A stretch of DNA of 14,009 nt, taken from positions 1-14,009 of the forward strand of contig JAITTA010000109.1 of assembly GCA_031287395.1 (NCBI GenBank), given 5' to 3'. Source of the stretch: Dysgonamonadaceae bacterium. GTDB taxonomy: Bacteria; Bacteroidota; Bacteroidia; Bacteroidales; Azobacteroidaceae. Numbering within the stretch: the stretch's first letter is position 1; the number at the start of each line of letters is the position of its first letter. A program made the translations under genes and the position numbers. Below, in pieces: positions 1 to 6,863 of the stretch. A model generated the notes under the pieces. It did not search any database. It was not told the DNA's origin and saw only the letters and a program-made list of their open reading frames with translations.

Positions 1-1
1 T

Positions 2-3000
2 GTGAATTTCGGTGATAACAATGGTGCAAAGACGGCCAATCCTGCGGCCCAGAACTTTCAGTTCCGTTTACTTTGTTCCGGAGGACAAGTAGATTCCTGT
101 ACGTTTACCATGAAAGTAAATCTTGGAGTATTGGGGTTGAGTAATTGGAAGATTGCCGGAAATCTGATTCCGGAGGAACAAATAACCAGTACGATAGCGA
201 CTAACGTAACTCCCTACACTTATACTTACACCATAAAGTTAAGGAAAACGGATATTCCGGGAGGTAAAGGATTGAAAGATGGAGATGAACCTGTTATTTC
301 CGTCGATGTTGTCAAAAACGGATGCGGAGTAAACGTCTGTGCTCATACCATTTCCTGGGCGACTCAAGCCAGTATAAAAAATCAATACACGACCACGACG
401 GAAAGCGCTTTTGTCGCAAATCCGGGAGATGGGTATCTGGTGAAGTTAAAAGTCGGAACATGGAAGGAGGAACTGACTTCCCCCGATGGAAAGGTTTGCC
501 TTTCCGGAGTATACGAAAATATCGGTATAGGGTCTATTATCAACTATGGAACGGGAGATGCCGGAAACCTGGTGGTCAATATCAACGGCGGATATTTGAA
601 ACCGGAACTCATCCGGTACAAGACCGGGATAAATGGAAATTGGGTCGTTCCGGCACCTGGAATGATAACACAGACCCAGTCTTTGTCGGCTTATCTGGGC
701 GCTGCCACCTGTGCAAGCGGATATGTTTCAAAACCGTCGGGTGTCAGGATGACCTTTCCCGGTGGGTTTAAACTTGTAGCAGGAGATACTCTCTACTTTG
801 AAATTCCATGTTTAAATGATTATAAAGCCGTTATACCGGCTCCGTATGGAACAACACAAAATCAATATAATTCATGGGGTGTGAGTCTATCTTATAACAG
901 TACTGATCTTTGTGGAGAAAGGCCGTATGGTGGAACGTATGATTCTAATGGTAACTGGTATTTCGGAGGTCGCAATTTGACGACCGGAATTTATCAAAGC
1001 ACTTATCCGACTGTTATGGAATTTTCCGAATCCGAGGTCAAAACATACAGTATGACCTTGTATGCGGACCCAATTTTTTATTCATCTTCACCTTCAATGT
1101 CCGCCACATTGCTTTATACAACTCCCGATGCCAAATTGAAATATGAAATCAGGCTCCCCAAAAGTGTCATATTAGAAACGGGAACTTCGGGCGATATTTC
1201 TGTTTATAGAACAAGTTATCCTGCGACAGTCTGGCCGGTTCATAACTTTACTGCGGATTTGAGTAATGCGGGCTATAATTTTTATACTTTTGAGTTATTC
1301 GGAGCCGATTGCCCGTCTTCTGTTGCAGGTGCTTATTATAGTTATGCCGTCAATCTTTCCTTGAAGAATAGTTGTGCAATTCCCGGAATTCATCAGGAAC
1401 AAGGTGAGATTAAGACGATTGCGTACCTGATGGGAGATAGTGGCGATGGAGGTTGTAGTGATGCAGTGATGCAGAGAAACCAGGTCTATTGCATGTTCAA
1501 GACAACTTGTCCGGACTTACCGGAAGGGATCACCTATTCTGCCGAATGGAAGCGGTTGACTATGGGTTGGCTGGATGAAGATAACAATAATGTTCCGGAT
1601 GCTCCCGGCGTTCCGGCCAATCCCAATAAGATAGACCATTATTTTATGATGCCAAGTGATACGTGTTCTTTTACCTGGAAGGGAACCGTACTGGAAGATG
1701 GGAACAAAGCCGTATATGCCGTGTTGCTGTTGAATGGAAATTATCAGGCTTTCTTTGAAATAGCGAACCGGGGAGAAGCTCGTTACATCACATTGAACGG
1801 GCTGCCGGCCGGTGTTCAGGCAACCTTGAAGAACGTTATGGGTACGGGAACTTATGTCGATATACCCGTAAGTTTAGACCGTGGCACAGGTGTCTCTTCC
1901 AGGGAACGTTACGCTTATGTCTGGGAAATTACCAAAACAGATGGAACTCCCTTTGAAGAAAATGATGAAGTGGAAGTCTCGGTAGCTGTGATGGGACATA
2001 ACACCGCCGGTGGTGGTTATTATAGTGAGGTGACATACCAGGATGCTTATGTAAATAGCTGGATGTATGTAACTGCAGAGCCGTTGGCCGCCACTGCGAA
2101 TATGATTGATCCCGGAACAGCCAGAAAAGGAGAAGAGGAATACTCTTTTACCTTAAAAATACGGGGACCTATGGTGGCTGGAAGCATGGGTAACCTGAAT
2201 TTTACCGGAATACAGAATGTCAATTTCGGAACTACCACTACTTTGAATTTTTTATATGCTGCAGGCTCAAATGTTACTCATACTCCTTATGAGTACCGCC
2301 ATTTGACAACTCCCGACTCCATTGTGATTGAACTTCCAGAAGGTTATTTGTTTGTAAATGATAATCTTACGTTCAATTACTATTACGCGCTCAACAATGT
2401 AATGACGGTGGCTACACCATCGCCGATTGTTCTGCAAGCTTCGGGTTCGTATCCGAATACTTCGCGCCGGAAGACCTTTGTCCTGGGGCCTGAAGTATTT
2501 GATGTGAACTACACCGGGGCTGCCGGTCTTTTACCGTTAAGCGATACGGAGTGGAGGCTTCCTTTTACCTTGACTATCCGGTCTACTTACGAAGCTGCAC
2601 CCGGTGGTTCTCTTATGTCTGTGACTGTTTATTGTGATAATCACAGCTACACCCAAGCCAATATACCCAGGATGCAAAAACTGTCCGCTACAGTCGATTA
2701 TGCGGCAAAGAATACTCCTTCGCTTATCTATACCGACCCTGGCAGCCTGAAGGTTTTGGCCGGAGGGAATACGGCAGTGGAAGGAACTTCGGAACAGTTG
2801 ACCTGGAACGTATTTTTACAACAAACGAAGGCGACCGGTACGGCCAGCAGTGGTTGGCTATATGTACAAGGCCCGGTCAAGGATGCAAAGTTAGTCTTGA
2901 ATGGTCAGACCTATGTTGGAATTGGAGAAGATAACTGTTGGATTCCTTTACCGGACATCGCCATGGGAGATGCAACATTAGGACAACTAACAGTAAATTA

Positions 3001-4441
3001 TAATAATAGGACTAATAATTGTGAAGATATAACATTCAAGGTTTATCCGCTATTCGACCGTACCGTAACAACATCAGGCGCCTGGACTCCGGAAAATGCA
3101 GGTATAGCGATGACCCATACCGGTTTCCTTGCCGCCCAATTGGATTGGGGGTTGCAGGAGTATATTTATCGGAGCCTTAATCTTAAGATTAAAAATGTGA
3201 ACAGCAGAATTAGCGGTAGTTTCACCGATTTACCTTCTACTCCGTCGGATCCGGCTTCTCCTTCATCGGGAACATACGGGTTAAATACAGTTTCCGTGGG
3301 TAGTCTTTTTCCCATTGAACTGATATATAATACGACCGGAGCTCCGGGAATGGTTGTGGATGCAACCGCTACCTTGACTGTCCCGGTTGGACTGAAATAT
3401 GTGAGCGGTTCGGCTTATCTTGAAAAGGAGGGCATAAACCAATCTATAGCAAGTGGTTCCGATCTGGAAACCGAACTCTTGAAATTAGACGGAACCGGAC
3501 TTAAAACGATTATACTCAATATCGGAACCATTTCAGGAAATAGTCTTTCATACCTCCGATTTAAACTGGAACCGACTTGTGATATCGATCTTGGGAAATC
3601 AGAGCAACTTAGAGCTGTTTTTACCGGTATCTCGTCCTGTGGGGTAGCGGCAACAGGGAACGGATACAAGGACTTGTCCTCGCATTTACTGGTAGACGGT
3701 ACTATCCCGTCTTATTCGGCAGTCGTAACTCTGAATGCCCCCCTGACCCAAATGAGTTGCAAAAGTGGGGAAGATACACAGCATATTACCGTTACGTTCA
3801 AAAAAACAAATCTACCGACCGTCGGACTGGGAGCAACCGATTCGATGAAGATCATCATTCCAAAAGCCCTGAATATCAGTGGCCTTGTCTCTTTTAGCTA
3901 TCCGGCGGTAAGTCTGGTGTCCGGCAATTCCGGTACAGTAAATGCAGATAATTATATCGATGGAGAAAACCGTGTGTTGGCATGGCCTTTACCATACAAT
4001 TACTACTCAGACTTAAAAGATAACAATCTTGCGGCTTCACCGAGCGCCGTTTGCCGTTATGAACTCGATCTCCGATTCGATAAGACATTGGCTACAGAAC
4101 CGGTAGATAACGGACAGATTCTGGTTGCAAGTACAGGTGGAACCAAGGCTGGGATAAATTGCCCGAGTGTGGTGGGATTCATCACAAGTATTACCCAGAA
4201 TTTGAAGATGAGCGCTACCCCTGTTGTGGGTGATATAGTAGATGTAGAAGTATGTAGCGGCTCTTCCGTCAGTAATATCGATTTAACCGGTAATTTTACT
4301 GTAACCGGCTACGGTTATCGCTGGGAAGTTGTTCCGGCCGATTTAACGACAGCGGCTTTAATCGGTATGACTGTTACTTCCGGTAATACCGCAATGATTC
4401 CGGGCTTTGTAACAACGAATCCGGGAATTGTATCGATCTAA
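2..4441 (+). CDS. Giant multidomain surface/adhesin-like protein, N-terminal and middle part; 5' end outside window, ends at an in-frame TAA
   Basis: This frame is open from the first bases of the window, and the gene almost certainly begins upstream: no signal peptide, ribosome site or N-terminal feature is seen at the GTG at position 2. The 1479 visible residues are rich in Thr, Ser, Gly, Asn, Val and Tyr with alternating beta-strand patterns and no membrane segment, as in giant extracellular repeat proteins of Bacteroidetes. Recognisable pieces are an acidic DEDNNNVPD calcium-site-like motif at residues 525-533, a DUF11-like stretch around 1104-1230 containing a VPVGLKYVSGSAYL segment, a further beta-sandwich at about 1240-1400, and the first three quarters of a PKD-like domain from about 1405 (CSGSS near 1418). 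The TAA at 4439-4441 cuts that last domain, which continues in the same frame downstream. The ligand and function are unknown; a role as a secreted, surface-attached protein is inferred from the downstream T9SS signal. Confidence 0.8.
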   Translation: MNFGDNNGAKTANPAAQNFQFRLLCSGGQVDSCTFTMKVNLGVLGLSNWKIAGNLIPEEQITSTIATNVTPYTYTYTIKLRKTDIPGGKGLKDGDEPVISVDVVKNGCGVNVCAHTISWATQASIKNQYTTTTESAFVANPGDGYLVKLKVGTWKEELTSPDGKVCLSGVYENIGIGSIINYGTGDAGNLVVNINGGYLKPELIRYKTGINGNWVVPAPGMITQTQSLSAYLGAATCASGYVSKPSGVRMTFPGGFKLVAGDTLYFEIPCLNDYKAVIPAPYGTTQNQYNSWGVSLSYNSTDLCGERPYGGTYDSNGNWYFGGRNLTTGIYQSTYPTVMEFSESEVKTYSMTLYADPIFYSSSPSMSATLLYTTPDAKLKYEIRLPKSVILETGTSGDISVYRTSYPATVWPVHNFTADLSNAGYNFYTFELFGADCPSSVAGAYYSYAVNLSLKNSCAIPGIHQEQGEIKTIAYLMGDSGDGGCSDAVMQRNQVYCMFKTTCPDLPEGITYSAEWKRLTMGWLDEDNNNVPDAPGVPANPNKIDHYFMMPSDTCSFTWKGTVLEDGNKAVYAVLLLNGNYQAFFEIANRGEARYITLNGLPAGVQATLKNVMGTGTYVDIPVSLDRGTGVSSRERYAYVWEITKTDGTPFEENDEVEVSVAVMGHNTAGGGYYSEVTYQDAYVNSWMYVTAEPLAATANMIDPGTARKGEEEYSFTLKIRGPMVAGSMGNLNFTGIQNVNFGTTTTLNFLYAAGSNVTHTPYEYRHLTTPDSIVIELPEGYLFVNDNLTFNYYYALNNVMTVATPSPIVLQASGSYPNTSRRKTFVLGPEVFDVNYTGAAGLLPLSDTEWRLPFTLTIRSTYEAAPGGSLMSVTVYCDNHSYTQANIPRMQKLSATVDYAAKNTPSLIYTDPGSLKVLAGGNTAVEGTSEQLTWNVFLQQTKATGTASSGWLYVQGPVKDAKLVLNGQTYVGIGEDNCWIPLPDIAMGDATLGQLTVNYNNRTNNCEDITFKVYPLFDRTVTTSGAWTPENAGIAMTHTGFLAAQLDWGLQEYIYRSLNLKIKNVNSRISGSFTDLPSTPSDPASPSSGTYGLNTVSVGSLFPIELIYNTTGAPGMVVDATATLTVPVGLKYVSGSAYLEKEGINQSIASGSDLETELLKLDGTGLKTIILNIGTISGNSLSYLRFKLEPTCDIDLGKSEQLRAVFTGISSCGVAATGNGYKDLSSHLLVDGTIPSYSAVVTLNAPLTQMSCKSGEDTQHITVTFKKTNLPTVGLGATDSMKIIIPKALNISGLVSFSYPAVSLVSGNSGTVNADNYIDGENRVLAWPLPYNYYSDLKDNNLAASPSAVCRYELDLRFDKTLATEPVDNGQILVASTGGTKAGINCPSVVGFITSITQNLKMSATPVVGDIVDVEVCSGSSVSNIDLTGNFTVTGYGYRWEVVPADLTTAALIGMTVTSGNTAMIPGFVTTNPGIVSI
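4439..4441 (+). other. Premature in-frame TAA splitting the surface-protein gene
   Basis: The codon TAA lies between ATC and GTG in a frame that is otherwise open from position 2 to 6184. The residues before it (FVTTNPGIVSI) and after it (VTPTYGDCDG, then a VTVNPLP strand) look like the two halves of one PKD-like domain, where a single ordinary residue would normally sit. A one-base substitution from a sense codon such as TAT, TAC, GAA, CAA or AAA would explain it. No frame change is involved. It may be a real nonsense mutation or a sequencing/assembly error. Confidence 0.85.
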
Positions 4442-6184
4442 GTGACGCCGACTTACGGTGATTGTGACGGAGTTGATACCAGCTTTAACGTAACCGTGAA
4501 TCCGTTACCGGTCGTCACACTTGTAACCAACAAAATAAATGATGAAGTTTGTATTGACGACAATATTACATTCACTACCCAGGAAAATATGACTGACTAT
4601 ATCTGGGATTTGGGAGGAGCAACCACAACGACCTCAGGAGGTGTCGGTACCAGCAACACGGCAACTTTGAAATGGAATACCGCCGGTACAAAAACGGTAA
4701 GTGTGAATTATACCAACTCAAACGGCTGTACAGCTGCCACCGTAACGACAAAACAAATTACGGTACTTTCGGCTACGACGATTACGACCCAACCTACGGT
4801 CAACCCGGCGATCAAGTTATCAAACGGTTATATTATCCCCGGATCGAATGTCGAGTTGAATGTGACGGCAACCGGAGCTGGCCTGACCTATCAGTGGTAT
4901 TGGAAAAAAGCCTCGGATGGAACGGTTGTTGAACTTTTGAACTCAGGAAAATATTCCGGAACAACAAGTTCCCAACTGGTTATTTCGAATGCTTATGATA
5001 CGGAGAATGGAGATTACTATGTAGCGGTAACCGGCTGTGGAACAGTGAACAGTTACCCGGTAACGTTGATTGCAGTAGCCAGCCAGGATGCAAGTCTCAG
5101 AGATCTGAAACTGAATGGAACGACGCTCCCCGACTTTAATCCGGGAATAACCTCTTATTTGACCACGGTTGCTTGTGACGAAGAACAAGTGACAATCTTG
5201 GGTATTCCTAACAATCCAAATTACACGAATATTTCGGGAAATGGAACTTACACCATTCGACCGGGCGACAATTATCTGACTATTACAGTGGTTGCACAGG
5301 ATATGGTAACTACGATGAGTTATACGGTGAATGTCGTCCGGGACTGTTACCTCCCGAAAATCCTGAAAAACTTGGAAGATGCCGTCATCTGTATAGGAGA
5401 AAGCCATACGTTTGAAATTATTGCTGAAGGTGAAAACCTGACTTATGAATGGTACTGCGGCAATAATCGAATTGTAGGTGCTAACAGCAATACTTACACG
5501 GTAAGCAATTCTGAACTCCGGGACTACGAACGTTATTATGTCATTGTGAGGAATAATTACAATGGCTATAAATCGAGCATTTACAGCAATAATGTCAGTC
5601 TCTGGGTAGCGGATTATCTTCCGGAAACGCTCAAATTCTCGAACTATCCGGCTTCGGCCATTACGGGAAAAACGTATTATGTGAAACTGGCCGGATATCC
5701 GGATGTGACGAAGTATGGATGGAGTTACAGGAAGACAGGGAGTTACAGGGAGTTACAGGGAGGTACAAGTAGTTACGGGGAGAACGACGGGGTGATTTTT
5801 AGCCCGGCAGAAGGCGGAGTCGGCCAAAACGAGACCTGGGCGACGTTCGGTACCCTCTCCGAAGGCGCCGGCGCCATCATTGCCACCTTGGAACACCCTT
5901 GCGGCACGCGGGAAGTTTCCCAAATCATTACGGTGAAATACCCGACGGGCTTGGAAACTCCCGATTATACCGCTACCGGGGTCTATCCGAACCCGACTCT
6001 GGGTATTATAAAGGTAAGCAACACCCGGATGAATCTGCAAATCCGTATCACGGATGTCACCGGTTCCCTGAAAGGAACTTATCCGGCCCGGGAGGGCACA
6101 ACAACGATCGACCTGACAGGTTATGCCAAAGGCACGTACATGCTGCAATACAACGGCAAAACTTTCAAGGTCATCAAAAGATAA
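4442..6184 (+). CDS. C-terminal part of the giant surface protein: PKD-like, Ig-like and cadherin-like domains plus T9SS type A sorting domain
   Basis: This 580-residue open stretch directly follows the TAA in the same frame and is best read as the continuation of the upstream coding region. Its GTG at 4442 has no ribosome site and no signal peptide follows. Domains in order: the end of the interrupted PKD-like domain (1-20), a second PKD-like domain (about 23-108, containing YIWDLGG), an Ig-like domain (about 110-211, with YQWYW and ENGDYYVAV), a cadherin-like beta-sandwich (about 214-300, beginning ASLRDLKLNG and ending YTVNVVRD), a second Ig-like domain (about 303-390, YEWYC), a linker region (391-507), and a T9SS type A sorting domain (515-580) starting YPNPT and ending in KGTYMLQYNGK and a basic tail. 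The sorting domain normally sends cargo through T9SS and is removed when the protein is attached to the cell surface. If translated alone, this piece would lack a route into the periplasm. Confidence 0.8.
   Translation: MTPTYGDCDGVDTSFNVTVNPLPVVTLVTNKINDEVCIDDNITFTTQENMTDYIWDLGGATTTTSGGVGTSNTATLKWNTAGTKTVSVNYTNSNGCTAATVTTKQITVLSATTITTQPTVNPAIKLSNGYIIPGSNVELNVTATGAGLTYQWYWKKASDGTVVELLNSGKYSGTTSSQLVISNAYDTENGDYYVAVTGCGTVNSYPVTLIAVASQDASLRDLKLNGTTLPDFNPGITSYLTTVACDEEQVTILGIPNNPNYTNISGNGTYTIRPGDNYLTITVVAQDMVTTMSYTVNVVRDCYLPKILKNLEDAVICIGESHTFEIIAEGENLTYEWYCGNNRIVGANSNTYTVSNSELRDYERYYVIVRNNYNGYKSSIYSNNVSLWVADYLPETLKFSNYPASAITGKTYYVKLAGYPDVTKYGWSYRKTGSYRELQGGTSSYGENDGVIFSPAEGGVGQNETWATFGTLSEGAGAIIATLEHPCGTREVSQIITVKYPTGLETPDYTATGVYPNPTLGIIKVSNTRMNLQIRITDVTGSLKGTYPAREGTTTIDLTGYAKGTYMLQYNGKTFKVIKR
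5741..5780 (+). repeat. Tandem imperfect 10-bp direct repeats inside the surface-protein gene
   Basis: Two perfect adjacent copies of agttacaggg (5741-5760) are followed by two degenerate units, aggtacaagt and agttacgggg. A further partial copy, agttacagg, lies at 5723-5731. The unit length is not a multiple of three, so the copies are read in different frames (SYR, then ELQ) and a gain or loss of one unit would shift the frame away from the sorting domain. Confidence 0.7.
5984..6181 (+). other. T9SS type A C-terminal sorting domain (coding segment)
   Basis: This segment encodes about 66 residues with the pattern of the Por secretion tail: a YPNPT start, an IRITDVTG strand, an IDLTGYAKGTYML strand, and a terminal KTFKVIKR strand with basic end. 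In this family the domain is recognised by the type IX translocon in the outer membrane. It is the strongest single clue both to the phylum and to surface localisation of the disrupted protein. Confidence 0.85.
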
Positions 6185-6222
6185 TGCGTTGATGGATAAT
6201 TAGATAAATAATTAGAATAGTG

Positions 6223-6261
6223 AGGGCTTGCCACCATATGCGTGCGTAAGCCCTTCTTTTT
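6223..6261 (+). terminator. Rho-independent terminator after the surface-protein gene
   Basis: Positions 6223-6231 (agggcttgc) pair with 6246-6254 (gcgtaagccct end), giving a nine-base-pair stem with one G-T wobble and a 14-base loop. It is followed by a T-rich run up to 6261. It lies 39 bp after the TAA at 6182-6184 and would separate the surface gene from the dcw cluster. Confidence 0.75.
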
Positions 6262-6267
6262 CCCCAC
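6258..6267. repeat. Distal arm of an inverted repeat matching the mraZ upstream element
   Basis: The ten bases ttttccccac are the exact reverse complement of gtggggaaaa at 6357-6366, about 90 bp downstream. Just beyond each arm there is also a partly matching tttttgca / tgcataaa segment. It may be a distal copy of the mraZ operator element in inverted orientation, or a chance match in AT-rich DNA. It overlaps the T-run of the upstream terminator. Confidence 0.4.
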
Positions 6268-6307
6268 TTTTTGCATAGAATAAATTGCTTTTATTTTAGG
6301 GTTTTAT

Positions 6308-6338
6308 AGTTTTCAACACCTTGTTGAAAACTTTTTTT
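6308..6338 (+). terminator. AT-rich perfect hairpin followed by seven T; second terminator, attenuator or operator palindrome
   Basis: The sequence gttttcaac (6309-6317) and its exact complement gttgaaaac (6323-6331) form a nine-base-pair stem, ten with the A-T pair 6308/6332, around a five-base loop. Seven T follow at 6332-6338. The layout is that of an intrinsic terminator on the + strand, but only three of the stem pairs are G-C, so it would be weak. Its position just upstream of the candidate mraZ promoter leaves open that it is a protein-binding palindrome instead. Confidence 0.5.
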
Positions 6339-6351
6339 AAATATTTTGCAT

Positions 6352-6372
6352 AAAGTGTGGGGAAAAGTGGAG
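6352..6372 (+). promoter_or_regulatory. Putative MraZ operator: direct repeats upstream of mraZ
   Basis: TGGGG at 6358-6362 and TGGAG at 6368-6372 are exactly ten bases apart, one helical turn. They can also be read as AAAGTG at 6352-6357 and 6364-6369. MraZ of other bacteria is known to bind short direct repeats of TGGG or AAAGTG type just upstream of its own gene and to control the dcw operon. A further AAAGTG at 6414-6419 overlaps the mraZ start codon. Binding here is inferred from position and motif only. Confidence 0.5.
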
Positions 6373-6380
6373 AATTTTTG

Positions 6381-6388
6381 TACTTTTA
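6381..6388 (+). promoter_or_regulatory. Candidate Bacteroidetes-type -7 element of the mraZ/dcw promoter
   Basis: TACTTTTA matches the Bacteroidetes -7 consensus TAnnTTTG except at the last base. The expected -33 TTTG is poorly represented: the nearest candidate is TGTG at 6356-6359, 21 bases upstream, inside the putative MraZ repeats. Transcription would start near 6393, leaving a leader of about 24 bases before mraZ. A second possibility is TATTTTG at 6342-6348 with TTG at 6321-6323. Confidence 0.35.
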
Positions 6389-6416
6389 CCGTGAATTAGT
6401 GTCTTAAATTCTCAAA

Positions 6417-6863
6417 GTGGAACGTTTTTTAGGAAATATCGACGCAAGAGCAGATGCAAAAGGACGACTTTTTGTGCCTGCTGTTTTCCGTAAAAACCTG
6501 CAGGCATCGGGTGTTGAGAAATTGGTGTTGCGCAAGGATATTTTTATGGATTGTTTGGTATTGTATCCAAAAAATATTTGGGATGAAGAATTATCGGCTT
6601 TGCGCTCAAAGCTGAGTCGTTGGGACGAAGAACAGGAAATCATTTTTCATCAGTATGTAATGGATGCGGAAGAACTGGAATTGGATTCGAATGGCCGGGT
6701 ACTGATTCCCAAGCGTTATTTACAGTTGGCAGGGATTGTTTCCGAGGTTCGATTTGTTGGAATGAACTATACAATAGAGATTTGGGCTCGTAATAAGCTG
6801 GATAAGCCCTTAATGAGTCCGGAAGATTTCAAAAAGGGAATACAAAAATGGATGGCGCCTTAA
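6417..6863 (+). CDS. mraZ: Transcriptional regulator MraZ
   Basis: MraZ is a ring-forming DNA-binding protein of the SpoVT/AbrB fold that represses or tunes the dcw operon from its own promoter. The 148 residues contain two AbrB-like halves with the family signatures: DAKGRLFVP at residues 13-21 and DSNGRVLIPKRY at 90-101, followed by the LAGI and VRFVGMNYTIEIW strands. The length agrees with the family. The start is GTG at 6417: an in-frame stop at 6405-6407 leaves no ATG, GTG or TTG further upstream, and MERFLGNIDA aligns with the usual N-terminus. No clear Shine-Dalgarno is present. It is the first gene of the cluster and its end overlaps rsmH by 16 bp. The direct repeats just upstream suggest autoregulation. 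Confidence 0.95.
   Translation: MERFLGNIDARADAKGRLFVPAVFRKNLQASGVEKLVLRKDIFMDCLVLYPKNIWDEELSALRSKLSRWDEEQEIIFHQYVMDAEELELDSNGRVLIPKRYLQLAGIVSEVRFVGMNYTIEIWARNKLDKPLMSPEDFKKGIQKWMAP

Noticed and set aside
2..4. GTG at position 2 as the true start of the surface protein
   Set aside because: No ribosome site can be seen, no signal peptide follows, and the protein begins in mid beta-domain. The window edge simply cuts the gene.
4439..4441. TAA read as a sense codon (stop recoding or selenocysteine-like readthrough)
   Set aside because: All six complete dcw genes here (mraZ through mraY) and the surface gene's own end at 6182-6184 use TAA as their real stop. TAA is not a known insertion codon, and no recoding hairpin was recognised after 4441.
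4943..5407. Minus-strand 154-residue open frame within the surface-protein tail
   Set aside because: The + strand here encodes recognisable Ig-like and cadherin-like domains. The antisense frame shows no family motif.
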